Of a stretch of DNA of 64,000 nt, positions 15,693 through 25,175 are shown piece after piece. The stretch's first letter is position 1, and each line of letters begins with the position of its first letter. A program made the position numbers and the translations under genes. Under the pieces are notes generated by a model that was given only the letters and a program-made list of their open reading frames with translations, searched no databases and had not been told where the DNA came from. The stretch comes from Pseudomonas sp. WJP1 (GTDB taxonomy: Bacteria > Pseudomonadota > Gammaproteobacteria > Pseudomonadales > Pseudomonadaceae): contig NZ_CP110128.1 of assembly GCF_028471945.1 (NCBI RefSeq), positions 918,501 to 982,500 on the forward strand. Direction: 5' to 3'.

Positions 15693-17486
15693 ATGACAAA
15701 AACAACAATGCGCGCCATCTTCACACCGCAGGCGTTGGCTGTTGCGGTGGCCTTGGGGTGCTGTGCCCAGGCGCAGGCGCTTTCATTCAACATTGGGGAA
15801 ATCGAGGGCACGTTCGACTCTTCGCTGTCGGTCGGTGCGAGCTGGGGCATGCGTGATGCCGATGATGCCCTGGTCGGCATCGTCAACGGCGGCAGCGGGC
15901 AGGCGTCGACCGGTGACGACGGGCGGCAGAATTTCGGCAAGGGTGAAACCTTCTCGAAGATCTTCAAGGGCATTCACGACCTCGAGCTGAAGTACGGCGA
16001 CACCGGTGTGTTCGTCCGTGGCAAGTACTGGTACGACTTCGAATTGAAGGACGAAGACCGGCCCTTCAAGCCGATCAGCGATCACAATCGCAAAGAGGGT
16101 TCCAAATCGTCCGGTGGGCAAATCCTCGACGCCTTCGTCTATCACAACTACTCCATCGCCGACCTGCCGGGTACGGTGCGCGCCGGCAAGCAGGTGGTCA
16201 GTTGGGGCGAAAGTACCTTCATCGGCAACTCGATCAACAGCATCAACCCGGTCGACGTGTCCGCCTTTCGCCGTCCCGGTGCCGAGATCAAGGAGGGCCT
16301 GATTCCGGTCAACATGCTGTTCGCCTCCCAGGGCCTGACGGACAAGTTGACGGTGGAAGGCTTCTATCAACTGGAGTGGGACCAGACCGTCGTTGATAAC
16401 TGCGGCACCTTCTTCGGCGTCGACGTGGTGGCGGATGGTTGTAACAAGGGCTACACCGTGGCCAGCCCGGCGATTGCGCCATTGCAGCCGATTGCCGCCG
16501 CCTTCGGCCAGGGTTTCGAGGTCACTAGTGAAGGCGTGGTCGTTCCCCGTGGCGGCGACCGCGATGCCCGCGATTCGGGGCAGTGGGGCACGGCGTTGCG
16601 TTGGTTGGGGGACGATACCGAGTACGGTCTGTACTTCATGAACTATCACAGCCGTACGCCGAATGTCGGTACGACAACGGCCGGTCTCGCGACGCTGGCG
16701 AGCCTTCCGCGAATCGTCGCCACCGCCAATGCCATCGCCCCCGGCACGGGTTCGGCACTGGCGCAAAGCGTGATGCTCGGTCGCGGCCAGTATTACCTTG
16801 AATACCCCGAAGACATTCGCCTGTATGGCGCGAGTTTCTCCACCACCTTGCCCACCGGCACGGCGTGGACCGGCGAGATCAGCTATCGCCCCAACGCGCC
16901 GGTGCAGGTCAACACCAACGACCTGACCCTGGCGATGCTCAACCCGATCGCCGGTGGCGCGGCATCGCCGATCGCGACTTCGCCTGGCGCCGACAACACA
17001 GGCTACCGTCGCAAGGAAGTGACCCAGGTCCAGAGCACGCTGACGCACTTCGTCGATCAGATCGCGGGCGCGGATCGCCTGACCCTGGTGGGTGAAGCCG
17101 CCGTGGTTCACGTCGGCGGCCTGGAGTCACGCAGCAAGTTGCGCTACGGCCGGGACTCGGTGTACGGGCAATACGGTTTCGGTGGTGATACCGATGGTTT
17201 CGTGACCTCGACCTCGTGGGGTTATCGCGCCCGCGCCATCCTCGATTACAACAACGTCATCGCCGGGATCAATTTCCGTCCCAACCTGTCGTGGTCCCAC
17301 GACGTCGCCGGCTACGGCCCCAACGGGCTGTTCAATGAAGGTGCCAAGGCCGTCAGCCTCGGCGTCGATGCCGACTACCGCAACACCTATACCGCAAGCC
17401 TCAGTTACACCGACTTCTTCGGGGGTGACTACAACGTGCTCGAAGACCGCGACTTCGTGGCGTTGAGCTTTGGCGTGAACTTCTGA
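15693..17486 (+). CDS. DUF1302 outer-membrane protein
   Basis: A 597-residue protein with a signal peptide (MTKTTMRAIFTPQALAVAVA, cut after AQAQA) and a long beta-strand-rich body typical of DUF1302. The first domain ALSFNIGEIEGTFDSSLSVG and the C terminus ending in an alternating hydrophobic strand with final phenylalanine (VALSFGVNF) indicate an outer-membrane barrel. DUF1302 and DUF1329 genes are almost always paired in Pseudomonas, often next to LuxR-type regulators, and have been linked to uptake or export of hydrophobic compounds; the exact function is unknown. The start at 15693 is preceded by GGGGAAG. The DUF1329 gene follows after 24 bases. Confidence 0.88.
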   Translation: MTKTTMRAIFTPQALAVAVALGCCAQAQALSFNIGEIEGTFDSSLSVGASWGMRDADDALVGIVNGGSGQASTGDDGRQNFGKGETFSKIFKGIHDLELKYGDTGVFVRGKYWYDFELKDEDRPFKPISDHNRKEGSKSSGGQILDAFVYHNYSIADLPGTVRAGKQVVSWGESTFIGNSINSINPVDVSAFRRPGAEIKEGLIPVNMLFASQGLTDKLTVEGFYQLEWDQTVVDNCGTFFGVDVVADGCNKGYTVASPAIAPLQPIAAAFGQGFEVTSEGVVVPRGGDRDARDSGQWGTALRWLGDDTEYGLYFMNYHSRTPNVGTTTAGLATLASLPRIVATANAIAPGTGSALAQSVMLGRGQYYLEYPEDIRLYGASFSTTLPTGTAWTGEISYRPNAPVQVNTNDLTLAMLNPIAGGAASPIATSPGADNTGYRRKEVTQVQSTLTHFVDQIAGADRLTLVGEAAVVHVGGLESRSKLRYGRDSVYGQYGFGGDTDGFVTSTSWGYRARAILDYNNVIAGINFRPNLSWSHDVAGYGPNGLFNEGAKAVSLGVDADYRNTYTASLSYTDFFGGDYNVLEDRDFVALSFGVNF

Positions 17487-17510
17487 CCTGGCTGAAAGAG
17501 GATGAATTCG

Positions 17511-18881
17511 ATGCGCAAGATGATTCTGCAATTGGGTGGCGCCCTGGCCTTGAGTCTGCTGGCCGTCAACGTGATGGCGGCGGTATCGGCGGAGGAAGCG
17601 AACAAGCTCGGTACCAGCCTCACACCGCTGGGCGCCGAGAAGGCCGGTAACGCCGCTGGGTCGATTCCGCCGTGGACCGGCGGCATTGCAAAAAATGCGG
17701 GTGCCGTGGACAGCAAGGGCTTTCTGGCCGATCCGTTCGCCAGTGAAAAACCCTTGTTCATCATCACTGCGGCCACGGTCGACCAGTACAAGGACAAGCT
17801 GTCCGATGGCCAGGTCGCGATGTTCAAACGCTACCCCGAGACCTACCGGATCCCGGTCTATCCGAGCCATCGCACAGCGGCGCTGCCACCAGAGGTGTAT
17901 GAAGCGGCCAAGCGCAGCGCACTGAATGTGACGCCGACCAATGACGGCAACGGCCTGGCCAATTTCACCGGCAATCGCTACTACGCCTTTCCGATTCCGA
18001 AGAACGGCGTCGAGGTGATCTGGAATCACATCACCCGTTATCACGGCGGTAACCTGCGTCGCACCATCACCCAGGCAACGCCCCAGTCCAATGGCGATTT
18101 CACGGTCATCCGCTTCAAGGACGAAGTGGCGGTGCCGTCGTTGCTGGGTGATCTCAAGGCAGGCAGTGATGAAAACGTCCTCAACTACTTCAAGCAGGAA
18201 GTGACCGCGCCGGCCCGTCTGGCGGGCAACGTGCTGCTGGTGCACGAAACCCTCGACCAGGTCCAGGAACCCCGCAAGGCCTGGATCTACAACGCAGGCC
18301 AGCGTCGGGTGCGGCGGGCGCCACAAGTGGCCTATGACGGCGTCGGCACCTCCTCCGACGGCTTGCGCACCACCGACAACTTCGACATGTTTTCCGGAGC
18401 GCCGGATCGCTATGACTGGAAACTGATCGGCAAGAAGGAAATGTACATCCCCTACAACAGCTACAAGCTTGACTCGCCCGACCTCAAATACACGGACGTG
18501 ATCAAGGCCGGGCACATCAATCAGGACCTGACCCGTTATGAGCTGCATCGGGTCTGGGAAGTCGTCGCCACGGTCAAGCCCAATGAGCGGCATGTGTATG
18601 CCAAGCGTCACATGTACATCGATGAGGACACCTGGCAAGTGGCGCTGGCCGATCACTACGATGGTCGTGGCCAGCTTTGGCGAGTGGCCGAAGGACACGC
18701 GCAGTTCTACTACGATCATCAGGTCCCGGCCTACACGGTCGAAGCGCTGTATGACCTGATCGCCGGTCGTTACATCGCCTTGGGGATGAAGAATGAGGAG
18801 AAGCGCAGCTTCGAATTCAACATCGCCGCCAAAGCAGGGGACTACACGCCAGCGGCGCTACGGAGTACAGGTGTGAGGTAG
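17511..18881 (+). CDS. DUF1329 periplasmic/outer-membrane lipid-binding-like protein
   Basis: A protein of 456 residues with a signal peptide (MRKMILQLGGALALSLLAVN, cleavage after VMA). Typical DUF1329 segments are GSIPPWTGGI near the mature N terminus, FPIPKNGVEVIWNHITRYHG and YNAGQRRVRRAPQVAYD. The fold is related to the LolA/LppX lipoprotein-binding proteins, so binding of a hydrophobic ligand is plausible. The start at 17511 is chosen because AAAGAGG lies nine bases before it, whereas an ATG at 17502 directly abuts that site. The gene is cotranscribed with the DUF1302 gene and closed by a strong terminator. Confidence 0.9.
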   Translation: MRKMILQLGGALALSLLAVNVMAAVSAEEANKLGTSLTPLGAEKAGNAAGSIPPWTGGIAKNAGAVDSKGFLADPFASEKPLFIITAATVDQYKDKLSDGQVAMFKRYPETYRIPVYPSHRTAALPPEVYEAAKRSALNVTPTNDGNGLANFTGNRYYAFPIPKNGVEVIWNHITRYHGGNLRRTITQATPQSNGDFTVIRFKDEVAVPSLLGDLKAGSDENVLNYFKQEVTAPARLAGNVLLVHETLDQVQEPRKAWIYNAGQRRVRRAPQVAYDGVGTSSDGLRTTDNFDMFSGAPDRYDWKLIGKKEMYIPYNSYKLDSPDLKYTDVIKAGHINQDLTRYELHRVWEVVATVKPNERHVYAKRHMYIDEDTWQVALADHYDGRGQLWRVAEGHAQFYYDHQVPAYTVEALYDLIAGRYIALGMKNEEKRSFEFNIAAKAGDYTPAALRSTGVR

Positions 18882-18901
18882 GTTTCCTACAGCGGATACA
18901 C

Positions 18902-18931
18902 AAAAAGGTGACCTCGTGGTCACCTTTTTTA
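18902..18931 (+). terminator. Intrinsic terminator after the DUF1329 gene
   Basis: AAAAAGGTGACC-TCGT-GGTCACCTTTTT forms a 12-bp perfect stem-loop with T tract and ends the DUF1302-DUF1329 operon. Confidence 0.92.
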
Positions 18932-19021
18932 TAGGGCTTGATCAGTGTGTTGAATACTTCTTCAACAAGCGCTCAACAGAGGACTAGGGTGGCGCCACAA
19001 AAATAAAAAAGGCGCACCACT

Positions 19022-21577
19022 ATGACTGCCATGACGACGTGTCTGGACCGTCCTGGACTCCTGCCTCGATTGTCTCCCCATCACCTGTATCGCGCGCGCC
19101 TGGTCGAGCCGTTGCTGGCCTCGACGGCGCGGGTGAAGTTGCTCTGCGCACCGCCCGGCAGTGGCAAGAGTGCGCTGCTCGCAGAATGCATGCTGAACGC
19201 GCCGGCAACCTGTGAGATCCGCTGGCTGCCCTTGGCGGGTGAGGCGATCAGTGTGGGTGGCTTTTGCCAGCGCCTGGCGCAAACGCTGGGACTGAAAACG
19301 TCGGATGAGTCCGAATTGTTGGAGTATCTGGCTCGTTTATCGACCGCCACCTGGTTGTTTATCGATGACTATTGCCGTGTCCCTGACCCGGAGCTGGACC
19401 TGTTGCTCGACCGGTTGCTGGCCGGCAGCAGCCCGATGATCACCTGGTGGCTGAGTGGGCGGCGGCGTCCGCAATGCAACTGGCCACGGCTGCTGCTCGA
19501 TGATGAACTGTACGAGAGTGAGTGCGCTGCGCTGGCGTTCAATCAAGGTGAAATCGAAAAGCTGTTGCATCACCTGGAACCGGCCCAGGCCGCGAAAGGT
19601 GCCGAGAGGATTTTGCGCCACAGTGGTGGCTGGTGCGCCGGGGTGAGGATTGCGCTGCTGCAAAAATGCGACTGGACGCGGCACGACACCCTCCATGGTC
19701 GACCGGATACCCTGCACGACTACCTTGAGCATGAACTCTTCGCCAACCTGACTCCGGAGCTTGCCGAAGCCTGGCGGGTGCTGGCGCTGTTGCCGCGATT
19801 CAACGCCCGGCTCAGCGATCACCTGTTCGGTGCGGGCGAGGGCGCACAATACTTGAGTGCATTGCAGGCGCTGGGCTGTTTCATCGAACCCTGGCAAGAC
19901 TCAACAGACTGGTTGCAGATTTTCGCTCCACTGGCCCTGTTGATGCGCGATGAACAATGGCCGGCCGGACGCTTCTGGCATCGTCGTGCCTGTCAGTGGT
20001 TCGTCGCTGAACAGGACTGGAAGGCCGCGTTCGAACAGGCGTTGCTGGCGCAAGAGTTCGAGGTCGCGGTCAGCCTGTTGCAGCATTTCAGTTTCGAGCA
20101 GTTGTTCGAAGAGCAGACCGTGGTACTGCTGCTTCGTTTACACGAGCAACGCGGCGAGGAACTGCTGTTCGGTTCGCCGCAACTGGTCGGGCTGATTACC
20201 GCAGCCCTCTTGTTTGCCGGGCGCTTCGAGCAGGCGGGCGAATGCATCGAGCAGTTGTCACGCTTCACGCCGCAGCCGTCGGCAACCCTTCAGCGGCAAT
20301 TGATCGCACGATGGCAGTCTCAACAAGGTTGGTTGCTGCATTTGCAAGGGCGCATGGAGGCGTCACGGGCACACTTTCTCGAGGCGCTGGGCGAACTCGA
20401 CCCCGAGTGCTGGACTGCCCGGCTGATGTGCCTGTCCGGCTTGACGCAACAGGCTTTGCTGCGGGGCGAACTTGACGTCGCACAGGCGCTTAACCGCGAA
20501 GCGCTGTGCCTCGCCCGGGCCCAAGGATCGCTGGTTTTCGAGGGGTTGCTGGAGCTCGATCACGCCCAGTTGCTGGAGCAACGCGGAGCCTCCTGCAGGG
20601 CCGATGACCTGCTCGCCAACATGCACGGCCTGCTCTGTCGGCAGCATTCGAATGTCGAACCCTTGTTGGGGCGGATCGCCCTGCGTCGTGGCCGATTGAA
20701 CTTGAGTCTGGGTCGGGAGCAGCAGGCGGCCCTGCACTTCGAGAGCGGCCTGCAGATCTGCTTGCGCAGCCAGGACAAGCGAGCGCTGTATGGTTTTCTG
20801 GGGCTGGCACAACTGGCGGCCAATCGTCTGGATTACGCCCAGGCTTTCGACCGGCTGCGCGACGCCGAACGCTTGATGCAACAACGGTGGATACCCGAGA
20901 CGGTCTATCGCGGTGTTTTGCTGCACACCAGTATCCATTTCTGGCTGCAACAAAGGCGACCGGAACTGGCTCACCAGGCCCTGACACGGGTGCTGCGTCA
21001 CTATCACGGCCCCGCTGCACGACAGGCCCCACCGGCAACGCTGGAGATGATCGACGGCCTGGAGTATCTGCTGGTCTTGACCGAGGTTTACCTGGGGCAG
21101 ACGCAAACACCTCTGGAGCGGCTTGAAGCCCAACTGCAACGGGCCTGCCGGCGAGGGATGACGGCACTGCAAGCGCAATTGCATCTTGCCTTGGCTGAGG
21201 TGGCCTGGCTTCAGGGTGACCTGGACGTAGCCAGGGAGTCATTGGCGCAAGGACTGGCACTGGTTGAGCGGTGCAACCTGCAACAAGCCGTGCGCGATTT
21301 GCAGTTGCGCCAGCCGCAGCTACTGCAAGCCATTGGCCTGACCGAGTCGCGCGATGATCACCAGGTGCCGGGCGCAGCCCAGAACCGCTTGAGCCAGCGT
21401 GAGATACAGGTGCTGCAGTTAGTGGCGCAGGGCAATTCTAATCAACAAATTGCCGATCTGTTGTTCATTTCCTTGCATACGGTCAAGACCCACGCGCGAC
21501 GTATCAACGGGAAGTTGGGGGTGGAGCGCAGAACGCAAGCCGTGGCCAAGGCGAAAGTCTTGGGTATTGTTACTTGA
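19022..21577 (+). CDS. LuxR-family ATP-dependent regulator (MalT/LAL type)
   Basis: An 851-residue large transcription factor. The P-loop LCAPPGSGKSALL is at residues 41-53 and the Walker B region at WLFIDDYCRV (about residue 110). A long helical repeat region (TPR-like) spans roughly residues 330-770. The LuxR DNA-binding helix-turn-helix is at the C terminus, NRLSQREIQVLQLVAQGNSN and IADLLFISLHTVKTHARRIN. MalT-type proteins bind ATP and an inducer before activating promoters. It follows the DUF1302/DUF1329 operon and may control it, as similar arrangements occur elsewhere in Pseudomonas; the inducer is unknown. The start may be 19022 or the ATG three codons later. Confidence 0.92.
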   Translation: MTAMTTCLDRPGLLPRLSPHHLYRARLVEPLLASTARVKLLCAPPGSGKSALLAECMLNAPATCEIRWLPLAGEAISVGGFCQRLAQTLGLKTSDESELLEYLARLSTATWLFIDDYCRVPDPELDLLLDRLLAGSSPMITWWLSGRRRPQCNWPRLLLDDELYESECAALAFNQGEIEKLLHHLEPAQAAKGAERILRHSGGWCAGVRIALLQKCDWTRHDTLHGRPDTLHDYLEHELFANLTPELAEAWRVLALLPRFNARLSDHLFGAGEGAQYLSALQALGCFIEPWQDSTDWLQIFAPLALLMRDEQWPAGRFWHRRACQWFVAEQDWKAAFEQALLAQEFEVAVSLLQHFSFEQLFEEQTVVLLLRLHEQRGEELLFGSPQLVGLITAALLFAGRFEQAGECIEQLSRFTPQPSATLQRQLIARWQSQQGWLLHLQGRMEASRAHFLEALGELDPECWTARLMCLSGLTQQALLRGELDVAQALNREALCLARAQGSLVFEGLLELDHAQLLEQRGASCRADDLLANMHGLLCRQHSNVEPLLGRIALRRGRLNLSLGREQQAALHFESGLQICLRSQDKRALYGFLGLAQLAANRLDYAQAFDRLRDAERLMQQRWIPETVYRGVLLHTSIHFWLQQRRPELAHQALTRVLRHYHGPAARQAPPATLEMIDGLEYLLVLTEVYLGQTQTPLERLEAQLQRACRRGMTALQAQLHLALAEVAWLQGDLDVARESLAQGLALVERCNLQQAVRDLQLRQPQLLQAIGLTESRDDHQVPGAAQNRLSQREIQVLQLVAQGNSNQQIADLLFISLHTVKTHARRINGKLGVERRTQAVAKAKVLGIVT

Positions 21578-21768
21578 TGTGCGAATTGTAAGGCGTTTTG
21601 TTTGTTCATGAATGCACACAAGTTTTGGGGTGTACTTCTATGGCTGTAGTGCTTATATGTTTGGAGTCGCCCCGATAGTTTCAGTTTTTCAGTTTTGGTT
21701 TTTTTACAAGTTGAAACGGGGATTTACAGTAATGACCAGCATAATAATATATGCAAAAAGGACAGTGC
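21578..21768. other. AT-rich intergenic region before the DUF6543 gene
   Basis: The 190 bases between the LuxR gene and the toxin-like gene are visibly richer in A and T than the flanks (for example GTTTTGGTTTTTTTACAAG), probably the promoter of the downstream gene. No clear operator or terminator was recognised. Confidence 0.5.
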
Positions 21769-24210
21769 ATGGAAATTAATGGATTAACCAATGAGCCCGC
21801 GTATAAACTTCAAGAAGAAGTTTTACGCCCTTCCAGGCAAGCACCCCAGCTGCCGGATTGGCTGCAACGTGCAAGTGAGGAAGATCGCCAGTACTACTTT
21901 GATGCCGAGCAGTCCCTGACCGAAAGCGAACAGGCGCTGGATGCACTGCTTGGAGAAGTAAAATCCCTCAAGGCGTTTGCCAGATTTCAAGCGCGGGAGG
22001 TTGTTCGAATCCTCTGCGGTGAGGTTGTTGACCCGGACCAGATTTTCGTCAGCGCTCACTACACATTCTTCGTCGGCAAGCAAAAGGTTGTGCAAAGCAA
22101 TCGCTTGACGCTTCCCGAATTCATGCTCAACGATTTGTACGGCTCCACCACCCTTCCATTGGAGGTCAAACTGGAAGGGCAAGCGTTGCCGTCCGGCGTG
22201 ACCGCAGAGGATCTTCTGGAGGTGATGGTCGACGCGAGCATGCGCAAATTCTATGCGGAACAATTCGAAAAGAAATACACGGCCGAAGCGGTGCTTCAAG
22301 CGCAACAGATTCTGTTGAGCAGTCGTATACGACTGAGTTCATTCAGCGCGAAGCTACAAAGGCATATCAGCGACGAGAGCCTGCAGATCGTCGCTATCGC
22401 CGCGCAAGGTGATGGGCGTTGTTCCATGGGAGCGCTCTCGTTCGGTGATGCGAAAGGCGCTTTCGAGGGGATGATTGTCTGTTGCGGGTCGCAGGGCGAA
22501 GAAGGCCTTTGTGTGCTTTATGCACCGCAGGCGCCGGGTGGCAGGAGCTGGTATGAATTTGCGAGCTTCAAACAATTGAATTTCCATCTGGCCGAATGGA
22601 CCGCTCAACCCGAAGGGCGCAGTTACCTGAGCCGCCAGGCGCTGGCCAGTGAACGCGCCAGCTTCGACGCGTACATGAGACGTCTCCAGGACTTGCCAAG
22701 TCAGTGGTGTGGTATCCAGCGCAGCCCTTGGCCAAACAGCGCAGAGGGTGCATTGCGCCAGGGGGTTATGCTGCATGTCGATTGGTTGCGGGGGGAAATG
22801 CAAGCGGTTGTTCCTGCCGGCTATCGTTCGGCCACAGCCACCCAGCGACAATGTTTCGCCCGGCTGAACATCGAGCTCAAAGGTTTGACCCGACTTGCAA
22901 GCCGCGAGGCAGCGCTGATCAGTTACGAGGATTTCGCCACCAAGCTGATCAAGGAGCGCGCAGAGGAGGTCCTGGCGCAACACGGCGAAACAGTCGACAT
23001 AGATCCTGACCTGATTGTGGTGAGGCTTGGTGATTCCAACGAGATGACCTTGTCCCGGATGATCATCGATGAACATCACATTACCGAAGAGAGTGGTCCG
23101 GCTCATAACCCCGGAATTTACCCGTCCATTCGTCTATCACCCGGTCATCCACCCGTATCCAGCCTGCTGATCAAGTATTTGCCTGGCTGGTCTAAAACTT
23201 TGCGCCCAGGTGAGCAGTACCTCGCCATGCTGAAGGCTGATTACCTGGATCAGAACGCACCGGGTTATGCCTTGAAGCGCGACGTCTACGCGGATCTGCG
23301 GCGCAATGAAATGCATCGTTCAGCGCTGGAAGCGCTGTTCAATGGTCATCTTGAACGCAAGCAATTTGAGCAGATCGAAGGGCTGATTGATCAGTCACAC
23401 GAAGTAGAACCTGACCCAATCGAGCATGTTGAAGACCCCGAGTCCCCTCAACGCGAGGGCCTCTACAGGTTTTATCTGCAAGATTGCCAGGTCGACGGTC
23501 TTTATGTTTTCCGCCTCATGCACAATGGCGTCGCGGATGATCTGCTGTATACCCCCTCTGCACCGGATTGCAGATCGTTCAGGCCCTTGGCCGAGTTTGC
23601 CAGATCGGTGAAAACGGCAGGGCTTGGCAGTTATTACAGCAAGCGAGCCAAGTTGACGCAGCAGAAAGTCGTCAGTGCATACCTCGAGAAAGTGAAGCTG
23701 CGCAGCATCGAGGACATCCCTCATTTGCAACTCGATAGTCGAGTCCGGGATTTCTCCCGTTGCTACACCGATGCAATGGCTCAGATCATTGACGACGTTG
23801 ATGCCAAGACGACCAGTCTCGCGGAGATTGTCGGCAAGCTGATCTACGACACCGCAGTCGCGGCGGTCACCATTGTCAGTATCCCTTTTGCACCCATCGG
23901 GCTCGCGTTAAGTGCTGTCGTGATGACGAAGGCAGTGTTTGAGGGGGCGAAGGCGTTTCAGGAAGGGAACTACGAGAAGCTGTTCACAAGTTACCTCGAT
24001 TGCATGATGGAGTTGGCCACGATGCGCATTGGCAAGTTAGGTTTTTCCATGGTGCAGAAGGCCATTGCCAAACAGATCGGCAATGTTAATACCTGCATGG
24101 GTGTCATCTCTGCGTGCACCGGCAAAACGGTGGACCTGGCCGTTGTCAGCCAACTGATGAAGGAGTCGCTCGCCGAGCCTGAATCCAGCGAGCAAACGAT
24201 TTTGATGTAA
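21769..24210 (+). CDS. DUF6543 (dermonecrotic-toxin-like) domain protein
   Basis: An 813-residue protein of the DUF6543 family, which Pseudomonas genomes label dermonecrotic toxin domain protein. The N-terminal LPDWLQRASEEDRQYYFDAE and the central RLQDLPSQWCGIQRSPWPN and LFNGHLERKQFEQIEGLI-type segments are typical. Most relatives have 1,200-2,000 residues with leucine-rich repeats or an E3-like region at the C terminus; this one ends after a hydrophobic segment (about residues 690-725, AAVTIVSIPFAPIGLALSAV) and lacks them. The start at 21769 is supported by AAGGA six bases upstream. No immunity or secretion gene is next to it. Toxic activity is inference from the family name only. Confidence 0.8.
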   Translation: MEINGLTNEPAYKLQEEVLRPSRQAPQLPDWLQRASEEDRQYYFDAEQSLTESEQALDALLGEVKSLKAFARFQAREVVRILCGEVVDPDQIFVSAHYTFFVGKQKVVQSNRLTLPEFMLNDLYGSTTLPLEVKLEGQALPSGVTAEDLLEVMVDASMRKFYAEQFEKKYTAEAVLQAQQILLSSRIRLSSFSAKLQRHISDESLQIVAIAAQGDGRCSMGALSFGDAKGAFEGMIVCCGSQGEEGLCVLYAPQAPGGRSWYEFASFKQLNFHLAEWTAQPEGRSYLSRQALASERASFDAYMRRLQDLPSQWCGIQRSPWPNSAEGALRQGVMLHVDWLRGEMQAVVPAGYRSATATQRQCFARLNIELKGLTRLASREAALISYEDFATKLIKERAEEVLAQHGETVDIDPDLIVVRLGDSNEMTLSRMIIDEHHITEESGPAHNPGIYPSIRLSPGHPPVSSLLIKYLPGWSKTLRPGEQYLAMLKADYLDQNAPGYALKRDVYADLRRNEMHRSALEALFNGHLERKQFEQIEGLIDQSHEVEPDPIEHVEDPESPQREGLYRFYLQDCQVDGLYVFRLMHNGVADDLLYTPSAPDCRSFRPLAEFARSVKTAGLGSYYSKRAKLTQQKVVSAYLEKVKLRSIEDIPHLQLDSRVRDFSRCYTDAMAQIIDDVDAKTTSLAEIVGKLIYDTAVAAVTIVSIPFAPIGLALSAVVMTKAVFEGAKAFQEGNYEKLFTSYLDCMMELATMRIGKLGFSMVQKAIAKQIGNVNTCMGVISACTGKTVDLAVVSQLMKESLAEPESSEQTILM

Positions 24211-24215
24211 TCCGG

Positions 24216-25010
24216 CTAACCGATGACGGTGGGCGGTTCATACCCCATCCGCCAACTCACGGCCCGCGTCGCTGCCAGCAAACGCTGCGCCGCCGGGCCG
24301 TTTTCGTCGGCATGAAACAACGAGGCCGGGCCGACAATGGTGACGACTGCCACCACGTGCCCGACGGCGTTGAACACCGGTGCCGACAATGCATCGACAC
24401 CCGGCATCAACAAACCATGAACATGATGCAAGCCGCGGCTGCGGATCTGCCCACATAGCGTTTCATAGACCTGGTCATCGCCGAGGGGATGAGCGCTGGC
24501 CGACAGCAGTTCCTGTTCACGCAACTCTACGGTTTCACGCTTGGGCAGGTACGCGCCGAATACCAGGCCCGTGGAGGAACTGAGCAATGGCAACACCGAC
24601 CCCAACTGCGTCACCACCGTCACTGCCCGCACCGCCGGTTCGATATGCACCACGGTCGCGCCCTGGTTGCCCCACACCGCCACAAAACAGGTTTCGTTCA
24701 AGTCGTCGCGCAACTCGGCCAACGGCAGGGCGGCGACTTTCAGCACGTCCATACTGTTGAGTGCCGCCAATCCGACGCGCAAGGCTTCGCGGCCCAGGCC
24801 GTAATGGTTGGTTGCCGCATTCTGTTCGGCAAAGCCACTGGCGATCAGCGCCTGCAAGTAGCGGTGAACCTTGCTCGCCGGCATTTGCACGTGCTCGGCC
24901 AGGCGCGAGAGCGAAGTCGAGGGCGACAACTCGGCCAAGGCCTTGAGGATGTCGGTACCCACCTCGGCCGAGCGGACTTTCTGTTTACCGTTGCTGTCAG
25001 GCTTTTCCAT
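24216..25010 (-). CDS. hmgR: IclR-family repressor of homogentisate degradation
   Basis: A 264-residue IclR regulator with an N-terminal winged helix (ALAELSPSTSLSRLAEHVQM, residues 24-80) and a C-terminal ligand-binding GAF-like domain (residues 95-255, including TGLVFGAYLP). It is divergent from hmgA across 165 bases that contain a 17-bp palindrome matching the size of the HmgR operator of P. putida. In P. putida HmgR is a repressor released by homogentisate. The identification rests on family, position and operator together. The 3' end is 5 bases from the convergent DUF6543 gene. Confidence 0.93.
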   Translation of the reverse strand: MEKPDSNGKQKVRSAEVGTDILKALAELSPSTSLSRLAEHVQMPASKVHRYLQALIASGFAEQNAATNHYGLGREALRVGLAALNSMDVLKVAALPLAELRDDLNETCFVAVWGNQGATVVHIEPAVRAVTVVTQLGSVLPLLSSSTGLVFGAYLPKRETVELREQELLSASAHPLGDDQVYETLCGQIRSRGLHHVHGLLMPGVDALSAPVFNAVGHVVAVVTIVGPASLFHADENGPAAQRLLAATRAVSWRMGYEPPTVIG

Positions 25011-25072
25011 GGAGGCGTTGTGATCCCGGGACGAATGGGCGTCTTTATAGCTTGACGGTCAACGCCAATCAA

Positions 25073-25098
25073 ATTACGTTATGCGTAATTGGATTACG
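25073..25098. promoter_or_regulatory. HmgR operator: 17-bp palindrome plus an extra half-site
   Basis: ATTACG-TTATG-CGTAAT at 25073-25089 is a perfect palindrome with a 5-base spacer, located between hmgR and hmgA. A third ATTACG follows at 25093-25098, exactly 20 bases after the first half-site. The palindrome is seen in the sequence; assignment to HmgR follows from the known 17-bp palindromic site in P. putida. Confidence 0.8.
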
Positions 25099-25175
25099 AT
25101 AAAAATAACCCCGGCGTGCCATGACCTCTGCAACAGAGCGACCGGCCACTGTCGACTCTCTGTTCAGGAGGCTCC

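Noticed and set aside
17127..18719. 530-residue open frame antisense to the DUF1302/DUF1329 genes
   Set aside because: Shadow frame; both sense-strand proteins carry signal peptides and family motifs.
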